Source: Pseudobacteriovorax antillogorgiicola
GTDB taxonomy: Bacteria; Bdellovibrionota_B; Oligoflexia; Oligoflexales; Oligoflexaceae
DNA length: 64,000 nucleotides
Assembly: GCF_900177345.1 (NCBI RefSeq)
Contig: NZ_FWZT01000015.1
Location: 124,001 to 188,000, forward strand
Direction of reading: 5' to 3'
Of the stretch, positions 41,982-50,160 are shown piece by piece. The position numbers and the translations under genes were made by a program. Within the stretch, counting starts at the first letter, position 1. Each line of letters begins with the position of its first letter. Below the pieces are notes generated by a model. It was not told the DNA's origin. It did no database searches and saw nothing but the letters and a program-made list of their open reading frames with translations.

Positions 41982-43013
41982 TTGGCTGAGTCAGAATCAC
42001 CATGGGGTCAGAAGGAAACGCAGTTTTTCTATGAGTTAACCCCAGATAAGATTCTCGATGCAATCGAGAGTGTGTTAGATGTGCGATGTACCGGTCGGGC
42101 ATTTGCCCATAATAGTATGGAGAACCGGGTCTACGAACTAGAACTCGACCTGGAACATGATCCTGCCCATCCCTACGATAAGCATAAGATTGTTAAGTTT
42201 TACCGTCCGGGTCGTTGGAATCGTGAGCAGATCGCCGAAGAGCATCGCTTTTTATTGGCATTACGGGAAGATGACATTCCTGTGGTGGCCCCTGAGATTT
42301 TATCAGATGGATCAACTCTGGCGAGGCTTGAAGGTTCAGGACTGTTTTATTGTGTGTTTCCGAAGGTAGGTGGGCGCTCACCTCATGAGCTGAGTGGGGA
42401 ACAGATCGATCAGGTTGGTCGGCTGTTGGCGCGGCTCCATAATGTGGGGGCTGCTCAGAACGCTGAGCACCGCATTCGCATATCCGCGGAAGCTTACGGC
42501 CGTCAAAATCTAAGCTATCTTATGGACCATCAGCATCTGCCGCCTCACCTAGAGTCCACTTATCGTGATTTGGTCCAGGAGATTTGTGACCAGGCTGAAA
42601 GCAAGCTGGAATCCGCAGAGCAGATTCAAATTCATGGCGACTGTCATCTCGGCAATCTGCTGTGGGGAGCTGAAGGACCTTTTTGGGTTGACTTCGATGA
42701 TTCGGTGATCGGACCCCCTGTGCAGGATCTATGGCTCATGGTGTTGGGGCGAGGGGCAGAATACAAGCAGCAAATGGATCGCCTGATCCGCAGCTACGAG
42801 ATGATGCGAGAGTTTGATTGGGCGAGCCTTGATCTGATTGAGCCGTTGCGAGCTTTACGAATGATTCACTTTCATGGTTGGATCGCACGAAGAGCCAAAG
42901 ATCCAGCCTTTCAAAGGGCATTTCCAGACTTTGGCACTGAGCTGTATTGGGCAACGCAAATCCATGATCTGCAAGAACAGAAAAGTTTTATGGATCAGAA
43001 AGGCGTCTGGTAA
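41982..43013 (+). CDS. srkA: Stress response kinase A (YihE/SrkA), aminoglycoside-phosphotransferase fold
   Basis: A 343-residue Ser/Thr kinase of the APH fold. It matches YihE/SrkA from end to end: FYELTPDKILDAIESV near the start, NSMENRVYELE, the catalytic Lys in HKIVKFYRPGRW, FPKVGGRSPHEL, the catalytic loop IHGDCHLGNLLW and the metal-binding WVDFDDSVIGPP. In E. coli it protects against stress-induced death and may counter MazF-type toxicity. The start is a TTG at 41982 with a GGGGA site upstream; no ATG or GTG start gives the full domain. A single gene, convergent with nadA. Confidence 0.92.
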   Translation: MAESESPWGQKETQFFYELTPDKILDAIESVLDVRCTGRAFAHNSMENRVYELELDLEHDPAHPYDKHKIVKFYRPGRWNREQIAEEHRFLLALREDDIPVVAPEILSDGSTLARLEGSGLFYCVFPKVGGRSPHELSGEQIDQVGRLLARLHNVGAAQNAEHRIRISAEAYGRQNLSYLMDHQHLPPHLESTYRDLVQEICDQAESKLESAEQIQIHGDCHLGNLLWGAEGPFWVDFDDSVIGPPVQDLWLMVLGRGAEYKQQMDRLIRSYEMMREFDWASLDLIEPLRALRMIHFHGWIARRAKDPAFQRAFPDFGTELYWATQIHDLQEQKSFMDQKGVW

Positions 43014-43043
43014 GGCGCCTTCCATGTCTATAAAGGCTGTTAG

Positions 43044-43064
43044 CTAAGGTTTGACGGACCTTAG
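43044..43064 (+). terminator. Terminator-like hairpin between srkA and nadA
   Basis: CTAAGGT (43044-43050) pairs with ACCTTAG (43058-43064) around a seven-base loop, 30 bases after the srkA stop; TTAATTT follows. Its right arm overlaps the nadA stop codon, so it could serve the convergent pair. Confidence 0.45.
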
Positions 43065-44101
43065 TTAATTTCCATCATCCGATCGATAGACAGTTTCGCT
43101 TTCGCGGCGACATCTTCTGGAACCGTGACTTCGTAGTGGAGTTCCTCTAAGGCTAGTTTGGTATCTTCCAAAGTAATCTGCGCCATATGAGGACAGCGGT
43201 GGCTGCACAGTCTTAGAATATCTTTGTCATTGGTTTCCGCAATGATGTTGTCGGCCATCGAGCATTCGGTAAGAAGTAGATACCGTGGTGCGTTCACTTC
43301 TTTCACGTACTTAATCATAGCTGACGTACTACCGGAAAAGTCTGCTGCTTGGGCGACTTCAGGAGGGCACTCGGGGTGTGCTAAAACTACCACATCTGGG
43401 TACTGACTCCGAACTGACTCGATATCCTGAACAGTGAAGAGGTCGTGAACCTCGCACTTGCCGTGCCAGCCGATGAAGACTTTTTCTATGGACTCCTGGC
43501 CAGTGGCTGAAGCCATATGAGTATCGGGGAAGATAATCGTTTTGCCAGTCTCTCGGGCGACATTTCGGGCTAGGTATTCATCCGGGATGAATATGACCTT
43601 GTCTGAGTCCAAGGACGCAACGACCTTAGCAGCATTGCCTGAAGTACAGCAAACATCGGTTTCAGCCTTCACATCAGCATAGGTGTTGATATAGGTAACC
43701 ACTGGCACCCCTGGATACTTCTCTTTCAGCTGGCGAACATCGGCAGCCGTAATCGAGGACGCCAGTGAGCAGCCGGCCTTTTTCGAGGGTATCAGAACCT
43801 TACGATCGGGGTTTAAAATCTTTGCGGTCTCAGCCATGAATTCGACGCCGCAGAAGACTATCACATCCTTATCAGCCTCTTTTGCGCGGTGACAGAGTTC
43901 TAGGGAGTCACCGGTATAATCGGCTACGCCATGGTAGAGGGCTGGTTCCATATAGTTATGGCCTAGAATGACGGCATTCTTTTCTACCTTCAAGCGGTTG
44001 ATTTCATGAATCAACTTTGCCTTTTCCTGAAGCTCAAAGTCAGGAATAAGATCTGCCATTTTTGATTTTAGTCTTTGATAGGTTTCTTCAACGGTAGTCA
44101 T
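43061..44101 (-). CDS. nadA: Quinolinate synthase A
   Basis: A 346-residue [4Fe-4S] enzyme that condenses iminoaspartate with dihydroxyacetone phosphate to quinolinate in NAD biosynthesis. Family motifs are plain: VILGHNYMEPA near the start, DYTGDSLELC, FCGVEFMAETAKILNP, the cluster Cys in KAGCSLAS, HPECPPEV with the second, and LCSHRCPHM with the third, plus TYINTYADVKAETDVCCTSGNA. All three cluster ligands are present. No nadB or nadC is close. It is a single gene, and a strong hairpin separates it from the next gene on the same strand. Confidence 0.97.
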   Translation of the reverse strand: MTTVEETYQRLKSKMADLIPDFELQEKAKLIHEINRLKVEKNAVILGHNYMEPALYHGVADYTGDSLELCHRAKEADKDVIVFCGVEFMAETAKILNPDRKVLIPSKKAGCSLASSITAADVRQLKEKYPGVPVVTYINTYADVKAETDVCCTSGNAAKVVASLDSDKVIFIPDEYLARNVARETGKTIIFPDTHMASATGQESIEKVFIGWHGKCEVHDLFTVQDIESVRSQYPDVVVLAHPECPPEVAQAADFSGSTSAMIKYVKEVNAPRYLLLTECSMADNIIAETNDKDILRLCSHRCPHMAQITLEDTKLALEELHYEVTVPEDVAAKAKLSIDRMMEIN

Positions 44102-44228
44102 GACTTACTCCAGGCGCGTTACGAGGAATCAAGCAGTTTGTCTAATTTTTGGGAAAAATTCAATGTTAAATGTAGAGCGCTAGGTAGCAGCTTTTCCTGG
44201 CTTGAAACATGAGGTCATGGAGAGACAG

Positions 44229-44253
44229 CCCGCTACCTTTACAGGGTAGCGGG
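44229..44253 (-). terminator. Strong hairpin downstream of the small exported protein
   Basis: CCCGCTACC (44229-44237) and GGTAGCGGG (44245-44253) form a perfect nine-pair stem with a seven-base loop. It lies 23 bases beyond the stop of the exported-protein gene. No T-run follows on either strand, so it may be a stability or Rho-type element rather than an intrinsic terminator. Confidence 0.45.
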
Positions 44254-44275
44254 TGGAGTTAATCTTAGATTAAAC

Positions 44276-44728
44276 TTACTCGCTGACGCTGAACTTAAGT
44301 TCGCGAGCGGCACGGCCGTTGATGATGGCAGCTGTTCCTTCGAATAGCTGGTATCCCTGGCTTGCCTTGCTCAATAGGCCATCGAGAACGATCCGAGACG
44401 TTCCGGCTTCGCCGATGACGATTCTGTCACCAAGATTGACGCTGGTCGCGCAAATTGTGGTGACGGTATATTCCACACCAGCAACAGTGATGGTACCACC
44501 GAAGTCATAGTACTCCATGTTGCTCGGGCAGTTGCTCGCTTCCCGCGCATCAAGGGGCTGAGTGAAGTTGCGAGGTTCGAAGTTGAGCAGCAGTTGCTCC
44601 GTTGTTCCATTATCGAACACCTGACCGCTCATGGCATAAGCGCCAAAGGGCAGGGTACCCTCGCCACCAATGGCTAGGCTGTTGATAAGAATGGTCATGC
44701 CGAACAAGCATCGCATTACAAGTTTCAT
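44276..44728 (-). CDS. Small exported protein of unknown function
   Basis: A 150-residue exported protein. The ATG at 44728 (site GGGAGG) gives a signal peptide with the core LFGMTILINSLAIGG. The mature part is beta-rich with two Cys (SNCPSNM and TICATS), which may form a disulphide. Repeated Gly-Val-Thr strands (GGTITVAGVEYTVTT) suggest a small periplasmic or surface beta domain. I do not recognise the family. It lies 40 bases downstream of the TPR-regulator gene on the same strand, so it may be its target or operon partner. An in-frame start 39 bases upstream is rejected because it masks the signal peptide. Confidence 0.72.
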   Translation of the reverse strand: MKLVMRCLFGMTILINSLAIGGEGTLPFGAYAMSGQVFDNGTTEQLLLNFEPRNFTQPLDAREASNCPSNMEYYDFGGTITVAGVEYTVTTICATSVNLGDRIVIGEAGTSRIVLDGLLSKASQGYQLFEGTAAIINGRAARELKFSVSE

Positions 44729-44768
44729 GATATGGGGCCTCCCGTGTAATATTCTGTGCCCATCCAAC

Positions 44769-45881
44769 TCAAAGATGTGCAGCGCTTTGAGTTGGTGCTG
44801 CAGGGCTGTGGTTTACGTTGACTTCAATATTTCGATCTTTCGAAGCTAATTTATACCCAAATCGGCCTGAAAGTAAGCACACTGGTTGATTCTCATAGGG
44901 CTCGATCAAAGCCCTAATCCGCCTGGCTAGGTCAAATATCCGAGGGTCGTGGGTTCTCGGTTTGTATTGTTGGTCAGGCCAGAGCTGAGCTGCGATCTGC
45001 TCCTTGTTCACAAATCCTTCTTTGCGATGGAGCACATCAAGAAAGTTGTAAATCAGAGGCTTGTCGTGCAGAGGAATCCACTTGCCTTGCACCGCAATTC
45101 GTTTGAACTCATGGTCAAACTGAAGCGGTGAACTCAGAGTGAAATTATTGTCCTTGAACCTCTCATTGACCAGGTAGGTGAGATAAACTGATTCGTCTGT
45201 ATTAAGGTAGCAATGCATCAAATCGAGTGTTGCTTCGAGAGATTCTGATCGCCCTGTTTCCTGATACATAGATGAAAGTCCGAACAAGCTTTTAATGATG
45301 AAGTAATTCCATTGGTGCGGAATCGACTTGCGGATCACCTCTTGAAAGATTCGCTTCGCCTTCTGAATATTGTTATCGACGCTATAAAAAACGTTGGCTT
45401 TTAGCAAGCGGAAGCTTAAGTCTTGGTCTAATGGAACAACATCGAGTAGTTCTTCCAACTCAGGTAGTAATCGTTTAATTTCTGAGGTCTTGCGGATGGA
45501 AAAGTAGGAGTTCGTCAAACCGAGAATTGCCTTAAAGTACTCCCGAACCGATTCACTTTTGTCGGCCAAGAGCCGAAATAATCGAATCGCTTTTTCCCAC
45601 TCTTTGTCAGAATAATGAAGTTTCGCCATCACATAGAGGTAGAAATCGGATTGCTTTTCTTCGTGCTCGGTAAGGTGCCGGAGGAGGGCCTTTGCATCGT
45701 TAACTTTATGCATTTCAAATAGAGCCTGGGATTTATAAAGCTGCATTTTGAAAAAAGGATCGGAACCAGGGTCCATCACCAGGCTTCGATCGACAGCTTC
45801 AACCACTTTTCTGAATTCGCATTGATAACAGAGATTCTTAATCTCATCGACTTTACTGTTCCAGTCCATTAGCCATCCCAT
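44769..45881 (-). CDS. TPR-repeat regulator with a C-terminal winged-helix DNA-binding domain
   Basis: A 370-residue cytoplasmic protein. Residues ~5-240 are helical repeats of TPR type (for example KMQLYKSQALFEMHKVNDAK and AKLHYSDKEWEKAIRLF). The C-terminal ~110 residues look like an OmpR-type winged helix: NKEQIAAQLWPDQQ, then the recognition-helix stretch DPRIFDLARRIRALIE and the wing CLLSGRFGYKLAS. The domain order (sensor repeats first, DNA-binding last) differs from common SARP or MalT regulators. An ATG at 45869 is an alternative start. A repressor or activator of the small exported protein next to it is an inference from position. Confidence 0.78.
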   Translation of the reverse strand: MGWLMDWNSKVDEIKNLCYQCEFRKVVEAVDRSLVMDPGSDPFFKMQLYKSQALFEMHKVNDAKALLRHLTEHEEKQSDFYLYVMAKLHYSDKEWEKAIRLFRLLADKSESVREYFKAILGLTNSYFSIRKTSEIKRLLPELEELLDVVPLDQDLSFRLLKANVFYSVDNNIQKAKRIFQEVIRKSIPHQWNYFIIKSLFGLSSMYQETGRSESLEATLDLMHCYLNTDESVYLTYLVNERFKDNNFTLSSPLQFDHEFKRIAVQGKWIPLHDKPLIYNFLDVLHRKEGFVNKEQIAAQLWPDQQYKPRTHDPRIFDLARRIRALIEPYENQPVCLLSGRFGYKLASKDRNIEVNVNHSPAAPTQSAAHL

Positions 45882-46138
45882 TTATAGTCATTTGCACTCG
45901 AGCAGATATTGCTGCACAAACCGTGCCTTGCTAAAATAGGTTATAATGGCTCGAATTGCCGCCTATTTCGTGAAATTCCGGCAATCATGGCGGGGGTGTT
46001 GGTATACAATTGTTACCGCTAGCCAAATTATTGATACCATAGCAATGGATCTAGTTGCGCTTGTGACTTATGTCTTGATTCGGGGATTGACGCTGATACT
46101 ATACCTTGCTTTTTAACCAACTATCTTCCGAGGTTGCT

Positions 46139-46600
46139 TTGATCGATCAAATGTCCCGGGCTCCTATCGTCGTTGATATCATGGCTGTCGTTTTAGTCTT
46201 AGTGCTTCCTGCCATAGTTTTAAGTATTGTTCTTGCTAAAAGGCGGCAATATCTTCTGCATAAAAGAATTCAGCAGGTGATCGCTGTGGTCATGGGAATT
46301 TTGATTATTGGTTTTGAATACGAAATGCGAACCATGGGCTGGAGACAGATAGCAGAGGACTCACCATATTACGATTCTTATGTTATGCCCGCGCTGATCG
46401 TTCATCTACTATTCGCTATTCCCACGTTTGTATTGTGGATATTGGTGGTTTATGGCGCTGCTAAAAATTTCGGGACCCCACCAAAACCTTCCAAATATAG
46501 TATGATACATAAGAGGATGGGGCGTGCCGCGTCCTACCTTTCCTTTGGCACAGGTATTACCGCTTGGTTGTTCTACTGGCTGGCGTTTGTCGTAGGATAA
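46139..46600 (+). CDS. DUF420 family integral membrane protein
   Basis: About 153 residues with four transmembrane helices. It fits DUF420 (YozB-like): LLHKRIQQVIAVVMGI, a loop with YEMRTMGWRQ, HLLFAIPTFVLWILVV and the closing HKRMGRAASYLSFGTGI, with conserved His in helices 2, 3 and 4. DUF420 proteins often accompany cytochrome oxidase assembly, but no such gene is near. The start is uncertain: the TTG at 46139 has CGAGG five bases upstream; a TTG at 46106 and the ATG at 46151 are in the same frame. Upstream lies an inverted repeat (45955-45985). Confidence 0.78.
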   Translation: MIDQMSRAPIVVDIMAVVLVLVLPAIVLSIVLAKRRQYLLHKRIQQVIAVVMGILIIGFEYEMRTMGWRQIAEDSPYYDSYVMPALIVHLLFAIPTFVLWILVVYGAAKNFGTPPKPSKYSMIHKRMGRAASYLSFGTGITAWLFYWLAFVVG

Positions 46601-46667
46601 GCCTGAAATCCATAGGCGGCGAATCATCCATGCAGTCGCGGTTGAGATCAGAAGGGGATGGTCGAAG

Positions 46668-47399
46668 ATGACTCAAACGGGTTCGAATAAGGACAAGCGC
46701 GGAGTCCTGGTTTGTATATCTGGGAAAAGAAAGGATGAGATCGTCAAACTTCGCCGCGACAATACGATCTTTGGCCGCGAAAAAGCCGATGTGATCGTGA
46801 GCGATGCGGAGGTTTCAGCCACTCATTTTCAAGTCCAGAACATTGATGATGTTTACCATATATTCGATATGAATAGCAGCAATGGCACCTACGTCAATGG
46901 CGAGCGAATCGTCAAGGCTAAGCTTCGGGAAGGGGATGTGATTGAGATTGGCAAGACCAGTTTTCGATTTGCCCTGGAAGATGAGAAGAATGTTCGTCAT
47001 ATCCCAACTCTCTTTTCTGCAAGTCGTAAAGGCAAGGATCGCACCAATAGCTTGGTGGATACGCTGATTGAAGATGAACTAAAATCTGCAAAGCATATTC
47101 AGATGGTTATCCAAGTCACATATGGCGATCAGTCTAGCGAAACCATTGAGCTTCAGCAAAAGGTGGCATTTATCGGCCGAGCATCGAGTTTTGGTCACTT
47201 CGACCAGGACACCGAGATTTCTCGCAAGCATCTCATGATTAAGCTCAATGACACTGGTGAGATTTTTGTCGAAGACCAAGGCTCTACGAATGGCTCCTTC
47301 ATCAACGGCAAGAGGATTACTGGTATGCACCTCGTCAAGAAATCCGACAAGATCACGGTTGGTCAGTGCCACCTGTATATCTACCCAAAAGGAATCTGA
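46668..47399 (+). CDS. Protein with two FHA domains
   Basis: A 243-residue cytoplasmic protein made of two forkhead-associated domains. Domain 1 (about 20-105) has FGREKADVIV, SATHFQV and NSSNGTYVNG; domain 2 (about 145-240) has IGRASSFGHF, EISRKHLMI and GSTNGSFINGKRI. Both keep the Arg, Ser/His and Asn residues that bind phosphothreonine. FHA proteins scaffold phospho-dependent complexes, often with Ser/Thr kinases or secretion systems; neither is nearby (SrkA at 42-43 kb is the only kinase of that kind). The ATG at 46668 follows a GGGGA site. Confidence 0.9.
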   Translation: MTQTGSNKDKRGVLVCISGKRKDEIVKLRRDNTIFGREKADVIVSDAEVSATHFQVQNIDDVYHIFDMNSSNGTYVNGERIVKAKLREGDVIEIGKTSFRFALEDEKNVRHIPTLFSASRKGKDRTNSLVDTLIEDELKSAKHIQMVIQVTYGDQSSETIELQQKVAFIGRASSFGHFDQDTEISRKHLMIKLNDTGEIFVEDQGSTNGSFINGKRITGMHLVKKSDKITVGQCHLYIYPKGI

Positions 47400-47609
47400 C
47401 CTCGCTATCCATCCTTGTACCAACAGAACGCTAGGGTTCATCGTGTCGAAACCGTCTATAATCAGACGGTGCTAGTTGACTCTATCAAATTTTGCTTTCG
47501 GAATTATTTCATCCTGAAAAAACTTTGATTATCCCCGATTTAAAGGCTTCGGATAAGTCTGTGTGAAGGTGGTGCGATCGTGTACTTAGACCTTCTAACG
47601 GAGCGAAAG

Positions 47610-48572
47610 ATGAATTACCTGAAGTATGTTTGGATCGCTGTATTATGTAGCTGTGTCCACCAGCCAGAAGATAGTGCGGACCACGAAATATTTGTTAAAC
47701 CAAAGGGCAGTCTTCAAGTAGAACGATCAAAGGCCAGTGCAACGTTTGCTGGGGTTCAGGTTGTCGTCGAGCCGTCTCTAAAAAGTTCTGAATTCTCCTT
47801 CTTAGTAAGAAAACCGCATCGGATGGATTTGATGGATGACCTCATAGACATCGTCGTCGACTCCGCCATGCTCAAAGTAAACTATACCAACGGTACGATT
47901 TATATTTCTAAGCAGCCTAAATACCAGCCTCAAAGAAGCCAGCACAGGCGGCGGGCATTTAGTCTCGCTTCCATAAGAGACTCACTTGGAGTCATGGTGA
48001 GCTCAAATGGAATGAAATCCTATTCGTGCAATGGATTTTTTATTGACTCTCGACACTTTGTTTCTAACCATCACTGCCTTGTCGGGTCTGAACCTTGCGA
48101 TGGAATTCAAATCACAGCAAGCAACAGGAAAGTCTTCTCCTGCAAGAAAATCATTGGGACCGATCAAGAGATGGACTATGTGGTCATTGAAACCAATCGG
48201 CCCAGATCGGCGAAGAACCAATTTCTCGAATTTGATACCAAGCTCTACTCCTTCGAACAAACAGACAAGCTATGGGTTGTCAGCGTCAGAGACAACATGG
48301 AACTTGTCAGCCCTTGCTCGGCGTTAGGCAATGGTATTTCCACAAATGCGGGAGTTCTTTGTAGTAGCCAGAAGGGCTGCCGCTTGGCGAGTTTGCTAAG
48401 CCAGTGCTCTAATCGGACGATTGCTTTGGGAGATTCTGGAAGTCCAGTTCTCAATAGCAAGGGAGAGGTTATTGGGCTGCTTTGGGGGTATGTTCATGGC
48501 GGAGAAAAAAACTTGCCAGCGTTTGTACCATCACGTCTGCTAAAGCAAGAATTTAAGAATATGGATATATGA
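47610..48572 (+). CDS. Trypsin-like serine protease, probably a lipoprotein
   Basis: A 320-residue exported protease of the chymotrypsin/trypsin fold. The ATG at 47610 has GGAG eight bases upstream; the N-terminus MNYLKYVWIAVLCSCVHQ is a short signal peptide whose Cys may be lipidated. The catalytic triad is visible: His in FVSNHHCLV, Asp in MDYVVIE and Ser in GDSGSPVLN, followed by the VIGLLWGYVHGG strand. The ~120 residues before the protease domain are probably a pro-region or spacer. Cys pairs (HHCLVGSEPC, CSSQKGC) suggest disulphides. It differs from HtrA in lacking a PDZ domain. A hairpin terminator follows. Confidence 0.88.
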   Translation: MNYLKYVWIAVLCSCVHQPEDSADHEIFVKPKGSLQVERSKASATFAGVQVVVEPSLKSSEFSFLVRKPHRMDLMDDLIDIVVDSAMLKVNYTNGTIYISKQPKYQPQRSQHRRRAFSLASIRDSLGVMVSSNGMKSYSCNGFFIDSRHFVSNHHCLVGSEPCDGIQITASNRKVFSCKKIIGTDQEMDYVVIETNRPRSAKNQFLEFDTKLYSFEQTDKLWVVSVRDNMELVSPCSALGNGISTNAGVLCSSQKGCRLASLLSQCSNRTIALGDSGSPVLNSKGEVIGLLWGYVHGGEKNLPAFVPSRLLKQEFKNMDI

Positions 48573-48589
48573 AGTTGCCTTATGGTGTA

Positions 48590-48624
48590 AATGATGATCG
48601 CCTCGATCATCATTCCCCTTTTTT
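48590..48624 (+). terminator. Rho-independent terminator
   Basis: AATGATGATCG (48590-48600) and CGATCATCATT (48604-48614) pair fully around a three-base loop. Four C then six T follow. It lies 17 bases after the protease stop. The C-spacer makes it slightly unusual, but position and T-run fit a terminator. Confidence 0.6.
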
Positions 48625-48629
48625 CCGAT

Positions 48630-50033
48630 CTATCTATTGTTAATCAGCGTGACAGCTTTTGACTTGTGCTCGGAGTTGATCCAATTCACGCGACAAGTAA
48701 TGGTATGGTCATGGCTTTCTTCCGACTGCTCATCACCTTCCACCCGCTTTTTGGGAGTGGTCGAGCCAACAACTTTGGCAAATAGAGTTTGACCATCCTT
48801 GAGAATCAACTTTACCAGACCATAATTAGCTAGCCCCATGGGAATTCGGATCTGAAAGAAGTCACCGCCCACTCGTTCCAGCCTGGCATCAAGATTGATT
48901 TCACAAAAGGTGTAGCGATGGCTCCGCGAGATATGAATGTTTTGTCCTGAGCTGCCATTCTTTGTTTTAAGGTATTTTGATTGGATCAAATCTGGAAGGT
49001 TTTTGGGAATCTGAAACAAAGCTTCGATATTTCTGCCGAGGGCAAAGTTGTGAAACTTAGCGACATCCTCTTTTTTTGCCCCTACCAAAACCACTGTGGA
49101 GTGATCAGGTGTTTGCGCAACCATATCTTGGAAGCGGCCCATGGCTTCTCCTTCACAAAGGCGATATTCAATGAAAACCAGTGACGGGGTAAAGTATTTA
49201 GGTTCACTGATAAGGCTCTTCTTTTGTAAGGCGGAGTGAACGTCAAATAATTTGGGATCTAAGTACTTCATGATCGCGTTGCGCAATGCTGGAGATTGCA
49301 TCGCTAAAAATACCTTTTTCTTATCCCCTCGATTATTCTTCTTTAGCTCGTTGATGACGTGTTCGACGTTTTCGGGAGGTGCGTCTTGATCTGCTTCCCA
49401 GCTGCAAACCGCGGCTTCCGAAAATCGGTAGGCTAGATTTTTACTTTCTTGAGATTTTACCTTTAGATTTAAAACTTGGCTGCCCATCTCATCAGCGAGG
49501 GGGCCGCTAACGCGCAGTCCATCGCCAAGATAAGGTCTGGCTTTCGATTCAAGCCATATCTCCTCACCGTTGATCCAGGTGATCCGAGCTGGGATACCCA
49601 CGGCTATCGAGTCATTGACGGTTGAGCCCTGCTGTGCAGATAGCTGCGACATTTCATTATTGCTGGCTGTGGAAAACTGGAATCGGTGCAACCAGTCGCT
49701 TTCATCCAGGGAAAGAGGAATGATGTCACGGAAGCCGTAGCAAGACGCATAAAAGCACAGCTCATCGTTCGCTTTAGACAAAGATAGTAGAAGGCGTGCC
49801 CCTTGGATGTCTGGCATGCCTGCTAATTGATCCATGGCCTGCCTAACTTGCTCCGGATCAAGTTCGTCACCAATAAGAATAATTGACACTCGTTTGACGA
49901 GCAGGTCCTTATACATATCTTCGAAGTTACTATAGAATGTGACGACAAAGTCGAGTTCTTCGAGAAGGGCAGATCTTTCCTCGTGCAAGGGGCTTGGGTG
50001 ATCGACGAGCCAATAAATGCCCTGGCGCTTCAT
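48630..50033 (-). CDS. PilZ-like protein with degenerate receiver domains
   Basis: A 467-residue cytoplasmic protein. The N-terminal ~115 residues have a receiver-like pattern of alternating strands (IYWLVDHPSP, IILIGDELD, ARLLLSLSK) but lack the acidic pair and a normal phospho-Asp site. A middle segment (GIPARITWINGEEIWLESKARPY is split around 145-180) looks like a divergent PilZ beta barrel, a second receiver-like region follows (VFLAMQSPALRNAIMKYL), and a second PilZ-like barrel is at the end (HIHISRSH-type strands, FFQIRIPMG). The duplicated plan is the main evidence. I do not know this family; a role in binding c-di-GMP or protein contacts is inferred. The ATG follows GGGAGG. Confidence 0.65.
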   Translation of the reverse strand: MKRQGIYWLVDHPSPLHEERSALLEELDFVVTFYSNFEDMYKDLLVKRVSIILIGDELDPEQVRQAMDQLAGMPDIQGARLLLSLSKANDELCFYASCYGFRDIIPLSLDESDWLHRFQFSTASNNEMSQLSAQQGSTVNDSIAVGIPARITWINGEEIWLESKARPYLGDGLRVSGPLADEMGSQVLNLKVKSQESKNLAYRFSEAAVCSWEADQDAPPENVEHVINELKKNNRGDKKKVFLAMQSPALRNAIMKYLDPKLFDVHSALQKKSLISEPKYFTPSLVFIEYRLCEGEAMGRFQDMVAQTPDHSTVVLVGAKKEDVAKFHNFALGRNIEALFQIPKNLPDLIQSKYLKTKNGSSGQNIHISRSHRYTFCEINLDARLERVGGDFFQIRIPMGLANYGLVKLILKDGQTLFAKVVGSTTPKKRVEGDEQSEESHDHTITCRVNWINSEHKSKAVTLINNR

Positions 50034-50100
50034 GTGTCCTCCCTGGCGCTAAATGTCCAGCATATTTGATAATGCATCGGCTTGTCTAAGGCAGAATTAA

Positions 50101-50128
50101 GAATCCTTCTGCCATAGCCGAAGGATTC
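50101..50128 (-). terminator. Terminator after the DAHP synthase gene
   Basis: GAATCCTTC (50101-50109) and GAAGGATTC (50120-50128) form a nine-pair stem with a ten-base loop, 33 bases beyond the stop of the aro gene on the - strand. The - strand continues TTAATTC, a weak T-run. Confidence 0.5.
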
Positions 50129-50160
50129 AGAATAACATATTGTAATTCTTGGAGAAAGGC

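Noticed and set aside
47451-47470. Inverted repeat ACCGTCT/AGACGGT after the FHA gene, considered as a terminator
   Set aside because: No T-run follows on either strand.
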